A stretch of 64,000 bases of DNA, from contig WHUZ01000044.1 in assembly GCA_015179045.1 (NCBI GenBank), positions 372,001 to 436,000 of the forward strand, in the 5' to 3' direction. Of this stretch, positions 53,410-62,517 are shown piece after piece. The number at the start of each line of letters is the position of its first letter. The first letter of the stretch is position 1. The stretch comes from Kalaharituber pfeilii. Its lineage: Eukaryota > Ascomycota > Pezizomycetes > Pezizales > Pezizaceae. A program made the translations under genes and the position numbers. Below the pieces are notes generated by a model. The model was given only the letters and a program-made list of their open reading frames with translations. It had not been told where the DNA came from and did no database searches.

Positions 53410-54503
53410 AGACAACCGCGGATAAGGCTAGACAACCAATAGAAAATGCCACCGAAGGGCAAAAAGACACAGACGGTACCCCCCCCACCGCCCACCCCAG
53501 CGGCGGTCACCACTCCGCCCCCAACGCGGCGCAATATTTGGGGGGAACTGAGGAAACACGGCATCGGCTGGTACGAGGTAGTCGAACAGATGTGGAAGGA
53601 AAAAGCCAAAGACACGACGTCCCCGGGGAAAGGAGCGACCCTGATAATACGGTTCCTAGGGGACGGCGACATCGACCCGGAGGAGATCCTCGGCCTTCAA
53701 CCCGGCCAGATTCCCCCAGGGCTCCAAGTCGCACCACCGCCACAGACACTGGGGCTCAGCCCCATCCAGAACATAGACACCGAGCCGACACCACCAACGC
53801 CACCACAGCCACTGGGGCTCAGCCCCGTCGTGCAAATAGACATGGCGCCAGCACCAACGCCACCACAGCCGCTGGGGATGAGCCCAATCAGCCACATACA
53901 CATAGCCCCGGCGAAGGCTCCTACCACCCCCAAGGTGGGAGCAAATAAAACCCCGACACACGCAACAAGGAAGAGGAAGGCAAGTCCCGCCTCCCCGACC
54001 ACGAAAACCACTTCCGAGGCCACTCCCGCAGCCGCCAAACCCACCCTCAACCCCCGTCCCGAAACCAGGTCCCCGACCCCGCGAAGATCAGACAGCCCCC
54101 TGGAGAAAAAAGGCATAGTCGTCCATGGAATCGCCCTGAGGAAAGACTTGGGGAATGTCCGGAGATGGCTAGAGACAGATAACATAGGCATGGGCAGGAT
54201 CACCGGGATTCGATGGCTGAGGAAAAAGTCAATCCTGTTGGAAGAGGGAAAAAAGACAAGTTCCGTGGTGGTATACCTGGAGACACCTACGGAGACCGGG
54301 AAAGTCAGGCTCGAAGGAAGATGGTTAAACACAAGTGTTTACGAGACAGACAGGGGAAGGAAGTAGACAGGTTTTTTCGGGGTTCCCGGCTACCCGCACC
54401 ACGAAGGACAAGCGGGAAATACATGTATTTAGTGTTTAGTTAGTCCTTTTCTTTCTTTAAATATACACCTCGCCATAGCCCACAGGGCGGCATGCGAGTA
54501 ATG

Positions 54504-54534
<31 letters not shown>
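53410..54534 (+). mobile_element. ORF1-only retroposon, intact ORF, tail A
   Basis: TSD GCCTTCT (53403-53409 and 54535-54541), possibly longer into the poly(A). It has 36 bp before the ATG, a 306-codon ORF, a 3' UTR with GCGGGAAATACATGTATTTAG, tail A and about 30 A. It is nested in LINE-beta, so younger than it. The 5' UTR is short compared with the copy at 15449, so this copy is slightly 5'-truncated. Confidence 0.92.
53446..54366 (+). CDS. ORF1-like protein of an ORF1-only retroposon
   Basis: 306 aa. It opens MPPKGKKTQTVPPPPP. An N-terminal region follows with KGATLIIRFLGDGD (residues about 64-77). Three tandem copies of a motif of about 20 residues come next (PQTLGLSPIQNID, PQPLGLSPVVQID, PQPLGMSPISHIH; residues about 100-160). 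A basic patch (ATRKRKASP) precedes the C-terminal RRM-like domain (GIVVHGIALRKDLGNVRR, GIRWLRKK, KTSSVVVYL, VRLEGRWLN), ending DRGRK. No zinc knuckle, endonuclease or RT. The upstream GCGGATAAGG, then ACAACCAATAGAAAATG, is shared with the copy at 17338 and supports this ATG. RNA binding and trans-mobilisation are inferred. Confidence 0.82.
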   Translation: MPPKGKKTQTVPPPPPTPAAVTTPPPTRRNIWGELRKHGIGWYEVVEQMWKEKAKDTTSPGKGATLIIRFLGDGDIDPEEILGLQPGQIPPGLQVAPPPQTLGLSPIQNIDTEPTPPTPPQPLGLSPVVQIDMAPAPTPPQPLGMSPISHIHIAPAKAPTTPKVGANKTPTHATRKRKASPASPTTKTTSEATPAAAKPTLNPRPETRSPTPRRSDSPLEKKGIVVHGIALRKDLGNVRRWLETDNIGMGRITGIRWLRKKSILLEEGKKTSSVVVYLETPTETGKVRLEGRWLNTSVYETDRGRK

Positions 54535-54535
<1 letters not shown>

Positions 54536-54639
54536 CCTTCTGGGCGAAACCTCTGCTGACTGCACTGGAAGGCTAGGTGCGCCCCCGTCTGGGCCTCCCC
54601 GCAGCTGCACTTCTTCGATTCCGCCACAACAACGGTCAT

Positions 54640-54782
54640 GAGGTGTGAAATCCAGACCACTTTGGGTGAAGGTGTTCATTCCAACCTCAAGGCCAGATAA
54701 AATACCTTCTTTCGATCATCTCGCCATAGCTCACAGGGCGGCACGCGAATAATGATATTATAAAAAAAAAAAAAAAAAAAAA
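54640..54782 (+). mobile_element. Tail-A insertion
   Basis: The hairpin CTCGCCATAGCTC, GGGCGGCACGCGAA, then TAATGATATTAT and about 20 A, ending at 54782. No clear TSD; the 5' limit is unknown. The GCGAA shows decay of the outer stem. Confidence 0.65.
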
Positions 54783-55084
54783 CCTAATTCCGCTCGGTTT
54801 CCGCATCTTTTGACAGATGAAAGTACTCCGTCACATCCCGCCTCCAGCAGATACAGCCTGGGACCATAGCCAGCAGAACAGCAATCATCAACGATCGCTT
54901 TCTTCTCATTTCCTTCGGGAAGCATGAATCGCACTAGAGGGATCCCGGGGCTGTTGCGGGAAGTGGCAACCATTGTGGATGAGCAAGTGTTGTGGGGAGG
55001 TTGGAAAAAAGGATCTTGTGGCGGTAGGGCGATATATATTTTTCATATATCGCACAACCATTACCGCTGTTCGCAATGGCAATG

Positions 55085-55149
55085 TCCCTCGCCATAGCCC
55101 GTCGGGCCGCAAGCGAGTATTGATATAAAAAAAAAAAAAAAAAAAAAAA
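55085..55149 (+). mobile_element. Tail-only retroposon, tail A
   Basis: TCC, the hairpin CTCGCCATAGCCC, GGGCCGCAAGCGAG, then TATTGATAT and poly(A). Perfect 12-bp TSD GCAATGGCAATG (55073-55084 and 55150-55161). Confidence 0.95.
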
Positions 55150-55161
55150 GCAATGGCAATG

Positions 55162-57420
55162 CAGGTAAAACGAGATATCCAGGGGTTTATCAAGAGCCTT
55201 TTTTTTTAAAAAAAAAAAAAAAAGAGTGGATAGATATAGTATGAATTTGTTCTGTAGTCCATCGATCAAGTAATCTCTTCTTCTCGAATACTGACACTCA
55301 AACTTACCTATACCTGAATTCTCCGCTGTTGGGAGACCGACGCGAATTCAGTGGCTCAACACATCCTTGCACTAGAGATAGAGTACATCAGTACCACTGA
55401 TTCACTGTTGCGACATAGTAATTGGGACTTGAGATGCTTCCTGTGTCCCTGTCTCACATTTCTGTGTTGGGTGATGAGGCGTTGTTCAATAAATTGCGTG
55501 GGTTGGTCAGCATGCGGAGCAAGAAGGAGGAAGAAGAGACGGACAAGGGGGCAAGAAACAGTAGAAAGTGCGCAAACTACTTGTGCTGCTTAGCCATCGG
55601 TATTGCAGAGAGCAGTTGCATATACGAATAATTGGTGCTATATTGGTTCTGTTTATTTTATTTTCATTTTTTATTTTTTATTATTTATTTTTTACAGTCT
55701 CATCTTGCTATAAGGAATGGCAAATTTGGTCATTTTTACTCGTTAAGGTATGATAGTAATATAACGATAATAAGTGTGGAAAGCTCACCAGTTGCGAGTC
55801 GGGGGGGTCAGAGTTGACGGTGGACAAGCACCTTGATCAATTATGTATTTCATAGCTTATTTTCATCATATCAAGGGATGTTTGAGCGTTAACGGGATGC
55901 AGGCGCCACGGCATTTTCATTATGGCACGGTTTTCGCTATAGCGGGGTTCGTTATCCTAGTGTAAGACTGTATTTTTTTTATTTTTTTTTTATTTCTTGT
56001 TAAATCCCTGACCATCCTCACGCATGTTGCATTCGCATGCCATCTAAAAATCTATTTCTAGTCTTGGGGTCCTGCGGGTACTGAGACTGTGTGAATCTGA
56101 GTTGATATCTGCAAATGCCCTGTCCGTCATACTGCACAATGATCAATGCAGGCCGGCTATCCGATCAATGGGCACGAGTACAACTGCTATCGGCACCCCA
56201 ACCTGCACCCAATCCGTTTAAGGTTCCGTGGCTTTTGACAATCCAAACATCAACTCATCAGCCGATTTGTGATTTATCCCATGTGAGGGATGTGACGCTA
56301 CACTGATTCATACATGTTAATTATATGATACGACACCTTTTTCCTTTCCCTCTTAAGGCTTGGTTAATGATGCGCCCGTGTAAGTTCATGTTTCTTTGTG
56401 ACTGCTCTGGATGAACGACCCTTTCTACGAGAACGGTTGATAGATATATTTAGACTTGTGCATCTCTAGCACTGTACTCCACAATTCTACTTACGGGGGG
56501 CCTATTGCTCCAGTCAGTAGTCAGTCATCTTATCCATTGGTTTCTGCAAAAACTCTGTGCTGCGAGACTAACTGACTTTAACCGATCGGGTCGCAGATTT
56601 TGCTTTTGTCAGTCCACGCAACACCAATTGAAACCACAACGACAGAAAACGGAAAAGAGGCATGGACTGTTTGCTAGCACACTGCTTCCTTGCGAGGGGA
56701 GACGCTGCAGTGTCATCGATCCAATCATCGTTCTCAAATCCCTTGGTCATGCACAAACCAGGCCCTCTGCAACTAAAGCAGGCAGCTGCAGTCCAACGGT
56801 GGCGGCGGGTGTAACTGGGCGATTGACACCTGCAGAGAGTCGGGATTGGCAACCAGTCCCTGCCCAAAAGGTGCATCCCATTAGAGGCCGACAGCGTTCA
56901 AGGTTGAGTGCATAGGCGTACTCTGCAGATCGGCCGCGCTAGCCCTCTGCACTAGTAGGGTGTTCTTTAGCCGGTGGTTTGGCTGGTGCTGCTTCCGCAA
57001 AAGACTCGTTACATGAAGCTAACAGGCTCGAGCTGATACCGTGCGGAGCTCAGATTTTCCTGGACGGCGAGGCATAGTTGTAACTATAGAGAGGGGTTTA
57101 CGCTTCTTTCCATTAGGAACGGTAGCATGCGTGTTTTGGCCATATAGTGCTGTTTATAGTGTGAGCCAATCTGACGGGACGGGCCAGGTATATAAGTGCT
57201 CTTCTCCGACGTTTCGCCGAGTAGCCCTTCTGAGGATTCTACCCTTCTCGCTCGATAACCAGGACTATAACCAATCACATGCTGAATAGCACCATCTGTT
57301 CTCGCCTTCATGAGTTTCTAATCAAGCAACCCTCATCTCCGACGGCAGCGAGGACGTCGACTCTCTCTCGGATATCGGTACGGTGAATAAACCAATCACG
57401 CGAGTACACATCACCATTCA
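55162..57420. other. No gene recognised
   Basis: Contains a T9-A15 run at about 55199-55225, a plus-strand frame at 56505-56915 without a recognised domain, and AT-rich stretches. The segment just before 57430 is C/A-rich with CAATCACG and CACAACC, fitting a fungal 5' UTR of the next gene. Confidence 0.45.
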
Positions 57421-57429
57421 CTCACAACC

Positions 57430-58110
57430 ATGTCTCGCAAATCACCCAACCAGCTCTATGAGCTCCACACCTTCATCTTCCCCCCTACGAAGCCGAAGGC
57501 AGGCACCATGGTTCCACGATACTGCTTCCCGATCTCGTCAACCCTCGCACAGGAGTTTTTGACGTCGCAAGCTTATAAACGGTCCTTCACCCCGTCTCCA
57601 GCCGAGGTTGCTGCCGCAACCCAAGAAACTTGCCAACATCATCAACAACAGCAACAACATGACCAGGCCACGGACTGGGTATCCCAGCTGGCGCGACACC
57701 CAGAGTACGTCATCTCGACCATTTCCCATTTTGTGGACACCCTGCACGCCATGAGGTGGCGTGTCGCCGGGATGCGTTTTGTGGACGAGGAGGAGGAAAG
57801 GGAGCGACGGAGGAAAGAATTGGAGGGGGAGCGGGAGCGAAGAAGGAAGGAAAGGCAACGACAGAGGGAGGAGGAGGCAATCAGGTTGGGAAGGGTGGTA
57901 TTTTATGGAGGAGTGTATTATGGGTACTGGTATGGGCAAGGAGACGAGGGTGACGAGCTTATTGAATGTCAGCTGGGGATGGCGGGGAAGGGGAGCTGGG
58001 GGGGGAGTCTCGGTCTGGGATGGAGTGGGTATATGACAGGCAACGCAGCGGGGTACGCGGGTAGAAAAGGGGAATTGAAATGCCAGATTTTGATGGTGAG
58101 GGAGGCATGA
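57430..58110 (+). CDS. Hypothetical protein with a charged coiled-coil-like helix
   Basis: 226 aa, no family recognised. The start context CACAACCATGTCTCG is good for fungi. Residues 1-75 are Ser/Pro/Ala-rich (NQLYELHTFIFPP, PRYCFPISSTLAQEF) and a Gln/His run follows (CQHHQQQQQHDQ). Residues 115-155 are almost only Glu/Arg/Lys (EEERERRRKELEGER), which suggests a long charged helix. The C terminus is Gly/Tyr-rich (FYGGVYYGYWYGQGDEG, GKGSWGGSLGLGWSG). No signal peptide or membrane segment. It differs from the transposons in composition and lacks stops, which supports a host gene; an unknown transposon gene is possible. Confidence 0.6.
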   Translation: MSRKSPNQLYELHTFIFPPTKPKAGTMVPRYCFPISSTLAQEFLTSQAYKRSFTPSPAEVAAATQETCQHHQQQQQHDQATDWVSQLARHPEYVISTISHFVDTLHAMRWRVAGMRFVDEEEERERRRKELEGERERRRKERQRQREEEAIRLGRVVFYGGVYYGYWYGQGDEGDELIECQLGMAGKGSWGGSLGLGWSGYMTGNAAGYAGRKGELKCQILMVREA

Positions 58111-58250
58111 AGGGGGTGGTAATGAACGACTGTGCTGAATTCGAATATGGATGGATGGACTTCGGACGTGGAGGATACTGTGCAGGAAAGCGTGCGGAGT
58201 GGTGGACTTGAAGAATACGTGCTTGACTCGGAATGGCCAAACGGGTAAGG

Positions 58251-58309
58251 TTTTTTTTTTTTTTTTTTTTTTCACATGACCCCGCTTACAGCTGTTCGCC
58301 ATGGCAGGA
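58251..58309 (-). mobile_element. Tail-only retroposon, tail B
   Basis: On the minus strand: TCCTGCCATGGCGAAC, AGCTGTAAGCGGGG, TCATGTGA and poly(A). Perfect 13-bp TSD CAAACGGGTAAGG (58238-58250 and 58310-58322). It lies about 140 bp after the hypothetical gene, probably in its 3' UTR or flank. Confidence 0.95.
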
Positions 58310-58644
58310 CAAACGGGTAAGGTCAAAACGGAATCAGGGAGAGCGGAGGAATCTTGTGCCTGTGAGCAGGAGCAAAACCAGGAAAATTTGAACTTAACCG
58401 GAAGTGGGTAGGGTGGACGGGTTCATTTATACCAAAACTGGCGTTTCACACAAACAAAACGCTGGGTATTTCCAATGGGGCAAACGAATGTGAACTTTTA
58501 GTTATAGGTGTTCGTCTGAATGGTGTTTCTTTTGTTTCCTTTTTTGGTTGCGGCATGTTTTTATTATTACTTTTTTTTTTTCCGTTTTTCATCTGTGCGT
58601 TGGTTGATGCGTACATTTTAAACAAAACAAAAAAAGGAAAACAA

Positions 58645-58682
58645 ATGCGAGTACTGATATAAAAAAAAAAAAAAAAAAAAAA
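58645..58682 (+). mobile_element. Truncated tail-A insertion
   Basis: ATGCGAGTACTGATAT plus about 23 A. The flanks are A-rich and a TSD cannot be defined. It fits the class that starts at the 3' strand of the outer stem. Confidence 0.65.
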
Positions 58683-58964
58683 CTGCTACTCCGTATATTC
58701 AGACCAAAAGTATTCGGCAACTGTAATATCCAATCTAAGTATTCGAATATGAAACGCTGGATATCTCCTTTTATTTCTGGCGAATACTTAGACCAAAATA
58801 CTTGCCCAAAGAGGGCCACACCTAAATAGAAATTTTGGAAATCGTGTCCGCAACAAGTATGGATCTATATCAGGTGTTGCAGTTCCTCAGGCAGGCGCTA
58901 CATGAGGTTTGATGATTAGGTACTGTGAGATCATAAGCCATGTACACTGTCGTAGGATGGTACG

Positions 58965-59275
58965 CCTAATTTCTATAACCGCGCTGGAACTGGGCTCATG
59001 AACGCCGGAGGTCACGTGGGTTTATAGCTAAGTTGTAGCTCGGTTACTTACACACAATCAGAGTAAGTGGGATATTATGCTTAGAAATGGTGATACCGGC
59101 AGCAACTAGTATAAGAAGCGCATTCATTAACCTTATTCTTTCATCCATCAATTCATCGGTTTATTCAGTACTTAATCTATTCAATCATTCATCATTTATT
59201 ATCATTCATTTACTGTAATCTTCTATTCACACTCATTCGGTTTCCTTCAACCTTGCTACAGTTATGACTTCCTAA
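58965..59275 (+). repeat. LTR-like repeat, copy 2
   Basis: Related to 44995-45283 (CCTAATTTCTATAACCGCG, GGGCTCATGAACGCC, GGTCACGTGGG), with AGTATAAGAAGCG as a TATA-type box. The T/C-rich part after it resembles LTR leader sequence. No TSD, and no coding region next to it. Confidence 0.5.
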
Positions 59276-59419
59276 TACTGTTGTCTACACTTGCTGTACA
59301 ATCGAATAACTCTCGCTCACACTCAGTATTCTCCTTCGCTAAGCGCCGGGATTCCTCTCTTGCCCAGCGACCTCCCAGCAGAGGACGCAGTGCGTTGAGT
59401 AGTGGAATTAGGTGCAGCC

Positions 59420-59677
59420 CTAGAGGAGTGCAGAGTGTGGCGGAGAAGATGGCCAGGGGGCATGGAGGACATACGAAACCCACCGAAGGCGGCGGAGGGA
59501 GAATGTGACCCGATACGAGATGGATGGAGATGCTGAATGAGGATGGGACGCGAGAGGGGTAGTTTACTTACGTTTCACTTGACTGTACTTTGATCTTGTT
59601 TTTAGTCTTACCTATATAGACATCGCCATAGCCCATAGGGTGGCAAGCGGTTAATGATATTAAAAAAAAAAAAAAAA
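59420..59677 (+). mobile_element. LINE-delta, strongly 5'-truncated
   Basis: Starts in the zinc finger (LEECRVWRRRWPGGMED), has a short 3' UTR, tail A with the outer stem ATCGC/GCGGT, TAATGATATT and poly(A). Perfect 12-bp TSD TAGGTGCAGCCC (59408-59419 and 59678-59689). Confidence 0.93.
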
Positions 59678-59738
59678 TAGGTGCAGCCCGCCCACACTAA
59701 TAACGCGTGTCCAACTGAATCTTCAACCGACAGTTCTC

Positions 59739-59770
59739 GCACGCGAGTAATGAAATAAAAAAATAAAAAA
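59739..59770 (+). mobile_element. Truncated tail-A insertion of 32 bp
   Basis: GCACGCGAGTAATGAAAT plus an A-rich end. Perfect 14-bp TSD AACCGACAGTTCTC (59725-59738 and 59771-59784). Only the 3' strand of the outer stem remains. Confidence 0.93.
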
Positions 59771-60025
59771 AACCGACAGTTCTCACGCCAAGATTTTTGA
59801 ATTTAGGGACAGCCCAGTCCATAACGCGATGACGATAGTCATGAAGGCAATTATCTAACTCAACTTTCATCTGCCCAAGTCTCCATACATTGCTACGATT
59901 CTTGAGTAAGTACAGATAGTTTCACAGTTACCCTGATCCTTTAGACCCTCAGATATTCAAGGAGCCGGCAGGACAACAATCAGCTCTGGGTCAGGATAGC
60001 CATAGAGTTTTCAATCCAGGCTGAT

Positions 60026-60073
60026 CTCGCCATAGCCCCTAGGGCGGCACGCGAGTAATGAAAAAAAAAAAAA
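60026..60073 (+). mobile_element. Tail-only retroposon, tail A
   Basis: Exactly the hairpin CTCGCCATAGCCC, AGGGCGGCACGCGAG, TAATG and poly(A). TSD AATCCAGGCTGAT (60013-60025 and 60074-60086), perfect. The 5' end is the first hairpin base. Confidence 0.95.
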
Positions 60074-60086
60074 AATCCAGGCTGAT

Positions 60087-60543
60087 ATCTTTTTGTGCAC
60101 ATTTTCAGTTCTCTTGTACAGGCGGGTACCTAAAATCCGCATCCTTCCCAAGAGCCAACTCTACAACAGTGGTAATCTAAACTACCAAAAATTCTAATGT
60201 TTCACATATCGTACCGTTTTCCAACCTTTGCCTTCTAGCTCAGAGGTTGTTACGTATGCTGTGATGAATGACGTGCACGGGCCAAGGGGTACGACGTACT
60301 CTGGAGGAGAGTGGCGTGGATGCGGAAAGTGAGACTGCGCGACAGACTGCGTGACTGCGGATGGCGGAACGGGGTTCAGCCGCAAATTCTGGCATGAGGG
60401 TACGAGAAGAAGAAAAACAAGCTACCGGGCGTGTCTGTGAAGCAGATGATAGAAAACGAGGCGAGAGAAGCTATGTGTCAGAATGGTCCTTGAGGCTTTC
60501 CATGCGCGATCATGCAATCCGGGGTAATAAGCAACATGAGAAT
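60087..60543. other. No gene recognised
   Basis: A plus-strand frame from 60361 runs into the LINE-delta by chance of frame. No domain is seen before 60556. Confidence 0.45.
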
Positions 60544-60555
60544 GCTGAAAAGCAT

Positions 60556-61228
60556 CGAGACATGGCAGTGCTGTGGGTGGAAAGCCATAGGGGCATACCA
60601 GGCAACGAAGCGGCAGACGAAGCGGCGAGAGTGGGAACCGCCTTGCAACGGGCTCCAGAAATTGTGACCGAAGCAGGAATGAGACAGGAAGCGAGAAGGG
60701 ATAGAGCGCGAGAAAGGAAAAGACTAGGCCTGACATACAGACCCCTGGAGAGACTGGGCGCCAAAACTACATGCCTGGCGGGGCTCTTGGGGGGGGAAGG
60801 CCTGCGTGCTTGGAGGCACCACATCCGGGAGGCGCCAGACCCGGACTGCCGATGGTGCGGAGAGGCAGAGGAGACCACTACACACCTATTGGAAGAATGC
60901 AGGGTATGGCGGAAGAGGTGGCCGGGGGGCTTGGAGGCAGTCCGACAGCCTCCGGAATTCAAAACAGGAGAGGGAGATCACTTACAGAGCCTGGTGAAGA
61001 TGCTGGAGGAGGGCGGGGGGATCACTGACCGTTATCTATTTCATTCATCTAATTTACAGAGCCTAGTGAAGATGCTGGAGGAGGGCGGGGGGAGCACTGA
61101 CCGTTATCTTTATTCATCTAATTTTCATAATGTTTTCCGGTTACTTCTGTCCACTTTATCTTGTACCTAACCTCGCCATAGCCTGTAAGGCGGCATGCGA
61201 GTAATGATATTAAAAAAAAAAAAAAAAA
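60556..61228 (+). mobile_element. LINE-delta, 5'-truncated, with open ORF end
   Basis: Begins at the end of RNase H (RDMAVLWVESHRGIPGNEAAD), then EIVTEAGMRQEARRD, RPLERLG, LAGLLGGEGLRAWRHH and the finger CRWCGEAEETTTHLLEEC. The end of the ORF is tandemly duplicated (LQSLVKMLEEGGG twice, about 75 bp apart). Tail A with the compensated inner stem GCCT/AGGC, TAATGATATT and poly(A) follow. Perfect 12-bp TSD GCTGAAAAGCAT (60544-60555 and 61229-61240). Confidence 0.93.
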
Positions 61229-61304
61229 GCTGAAAAGCATGGAAATAGGGCACAATTTAAGCCCGGTCGCGACGATGTCAATATGGAGTGCTGCGAGGAC
61301 GATA

Positions 61305-61350
61305 TTTTTCTTTTTTAATATCATTACTCGCGTGCCGCCCTGGGGGCAGG
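61305..61350 (-). mobile_element. Tail-A insertion, partial hairpin
   Basis: On the minus strand: CCCAGGGCGGCACGCGAG, TAATGATATT and a short A-rich end. The 5' strand of the hairpin is replaced. TSD not clear. Confidence 0.6.
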
Positions 61351-61446
61351 GGGCGATGATAACTATGGCGGTGATGCCGGCGGTGGATTAGAAGAGGTGC
61401 ACGTGGATAAGCATTATAGATCTGGCTACGGGCAGTTCGACATCGC

Positions 61447-61728
61447 CGGGATTTAGACAAGGTTAGACTCGGAGGTAGATGGTTAAGGGCGTCTCGGTAC
61501 GAGGCCGAAAGGGGACGGAGGTGAGGCAATTCGGCTGGGCGTCTTTCCCCCCGCGAAAACAATTGGAGACTGCGGGAAACACATGTACTTAAGGCTGGGC
61601 TAGGATTGGGGTTTTTTAGGCGGGTAGTTTCTGTCGGTGTAGTTAACTTTTCTTTTCTTATAGCACAACATCGCCATAGCCCATAGGGCGGCAAGCGATT
61701 AATGAAATAAAAAAAAAAAAAAAAAAAA
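61447..61728 (+). mobile_element. ORF1-only retroposon, 5'-truncated
   Basis: Encodes only the last 22 codons (DKVRLGGRWLRASRYEAERG and the stop). The same 3' UTR follows as in the full copies (CTGCGGGAAACACATGTACT, TTTTTTAGGCGGG), then tail A with the outer stem ATCGC/GCGAT and poly(A). Perfect 13-bp TSD AGTTCGACATCGC (61434-61446 and 61729-61741). Confidence 0.93.
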
Positions 61729-61786
61729 AGTTCGACATCGCGAGCTTAGCAGCAGGGGGGTCGGCCGTGATGCAGGCACCGGCAGC

Positions 61787-61847
61787 CTCCTGCCATGGCG
61801 AACAGCTACAAGCGGGGTCACGTGAAATAAAAAAAAAATAAAAAAAA
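61787..61847 (+). mobile_element. Tail-only retroposon, tail B
   Basis: CT, CCTGCCATGGCGAAC, AGCTACAAGCGGGG, TCACGTGAAAT and an A-rich end. Perfect 12-bp TSD GGCACCGGCAGC (61775-61786 and 61848-61859). Confidence 0.95.
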
Positions 61848-62136
61848 GGCACCGGCAGCTTGAAGTCCAAGGCTGCCAGCAACTGGTCCTCTGGGGAATA
61901 TATGCAGACACTCAGCTAGTTTATCAGTACATCCTTAGGCTGCAACCCCCCTGGACCGAACGTAAATAGTGTAGATTTCTTCATTTCACCTGACCGGCCC
62001 AGGCCACCCAGGCTATTGGATCGATTCTGGCCAGCACACAAAGAATGCGGTCTTGTTATGTCGTACGATCAATGAATCTGACAGGCCGTGATCTGCATTG
62101 GACTGAAACCGCCTGGACCAGCCTGGACCGGCCTGG

Positions 62137-62439
62137 TAGTGAGCGGCACGAGCTAGCTCGAGCCGAGCTGGAGGGTGAGCTCGAGCCTGGATTGAATATT
62201 GACAAACTAAACTAAACTAAGCTAAATTTTCATCTTTCTCACTACTATGAGCTAAATTGTGCATTTCGAAGTTGTTGGTAGGTCAGAATGAACTCCAAGT
62301 CTCTAATTATTACTATATTAGGTATTTACAGTTTATGAAACCTTGCACTGGCTAAGCATTTTAGCGAGCTGTCAAGAAAAACACTAGCATGATCTTGGCT
62401 CGTTTGAGCTCGGGCTGGCTCGGCTCGTGCCGCTCACTA
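62137..62439. mobile_element. hAT-like MITE with 8-bp TSD
   Basis: 303 bp. The ends are TAGTGAGCGGCACGAGC and its exact complement, and further in the arms are rich in AGCTCGAGCC / GGCTCG. The TSD CGGCCTGG (62129-62136 and 62440-62447) is 8 bp, as in hAT elements, and the TAGNG end fits hAT. There is no coding region. It is inserted in the GC-rich palindromic element. Related copies start at 45284 and 46355. Confidence 0.92.
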
Positions 62440-62454
62440 CGGCCTGGACCGCAC

Positions 62455-62517
62455 TTTTTTTTTTTTTTTTTTTTTTTTTTCACGTAACCCCGCGTGCAGC
62501 TGTTCGCCAAGGCAGGG
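62455..62517 (-). mobile_element. Tail-B insertion
   Basis: On the minus strand: CCCTGCCTTGGCGAACAG, CTGCACGCGGGG, TTACGTGA and about 26 A. The CCCTGC/GCGGGG stem is intact. No convincing TSD. Confidence 0.8.

Larger units (their letters stand above)
53033..54625 (-). mobile_element. LINE-beta, 5'-truncated, carrying an ORF1-only element
   Basis: On the minus strand: the finger region (CSCGEAQTGAHLAFQC), interrupted by the ORF1-only element 53410-54534, then FREWGDMEKNWKRTAENGEE and the end of ORF2 near 53301. A 3' UTR, tail B and poly(A) follow. Perfect 12-bp TSD ACAACAACGGTC (53021-53032 and 54626-54637). Confidence 0.92.

Noticed and set aside
55195..55225. T9-A15 run as a bidirectional terminator or hairpin
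   Set aside because: No adjacent gene. More likely poly(A) remnants or slippage.
56505..56915. 136-codon plus-strand frame as a gene
   Set aside because: No domain, no supportive start context and an overlapping antisense frame. Likely chance.
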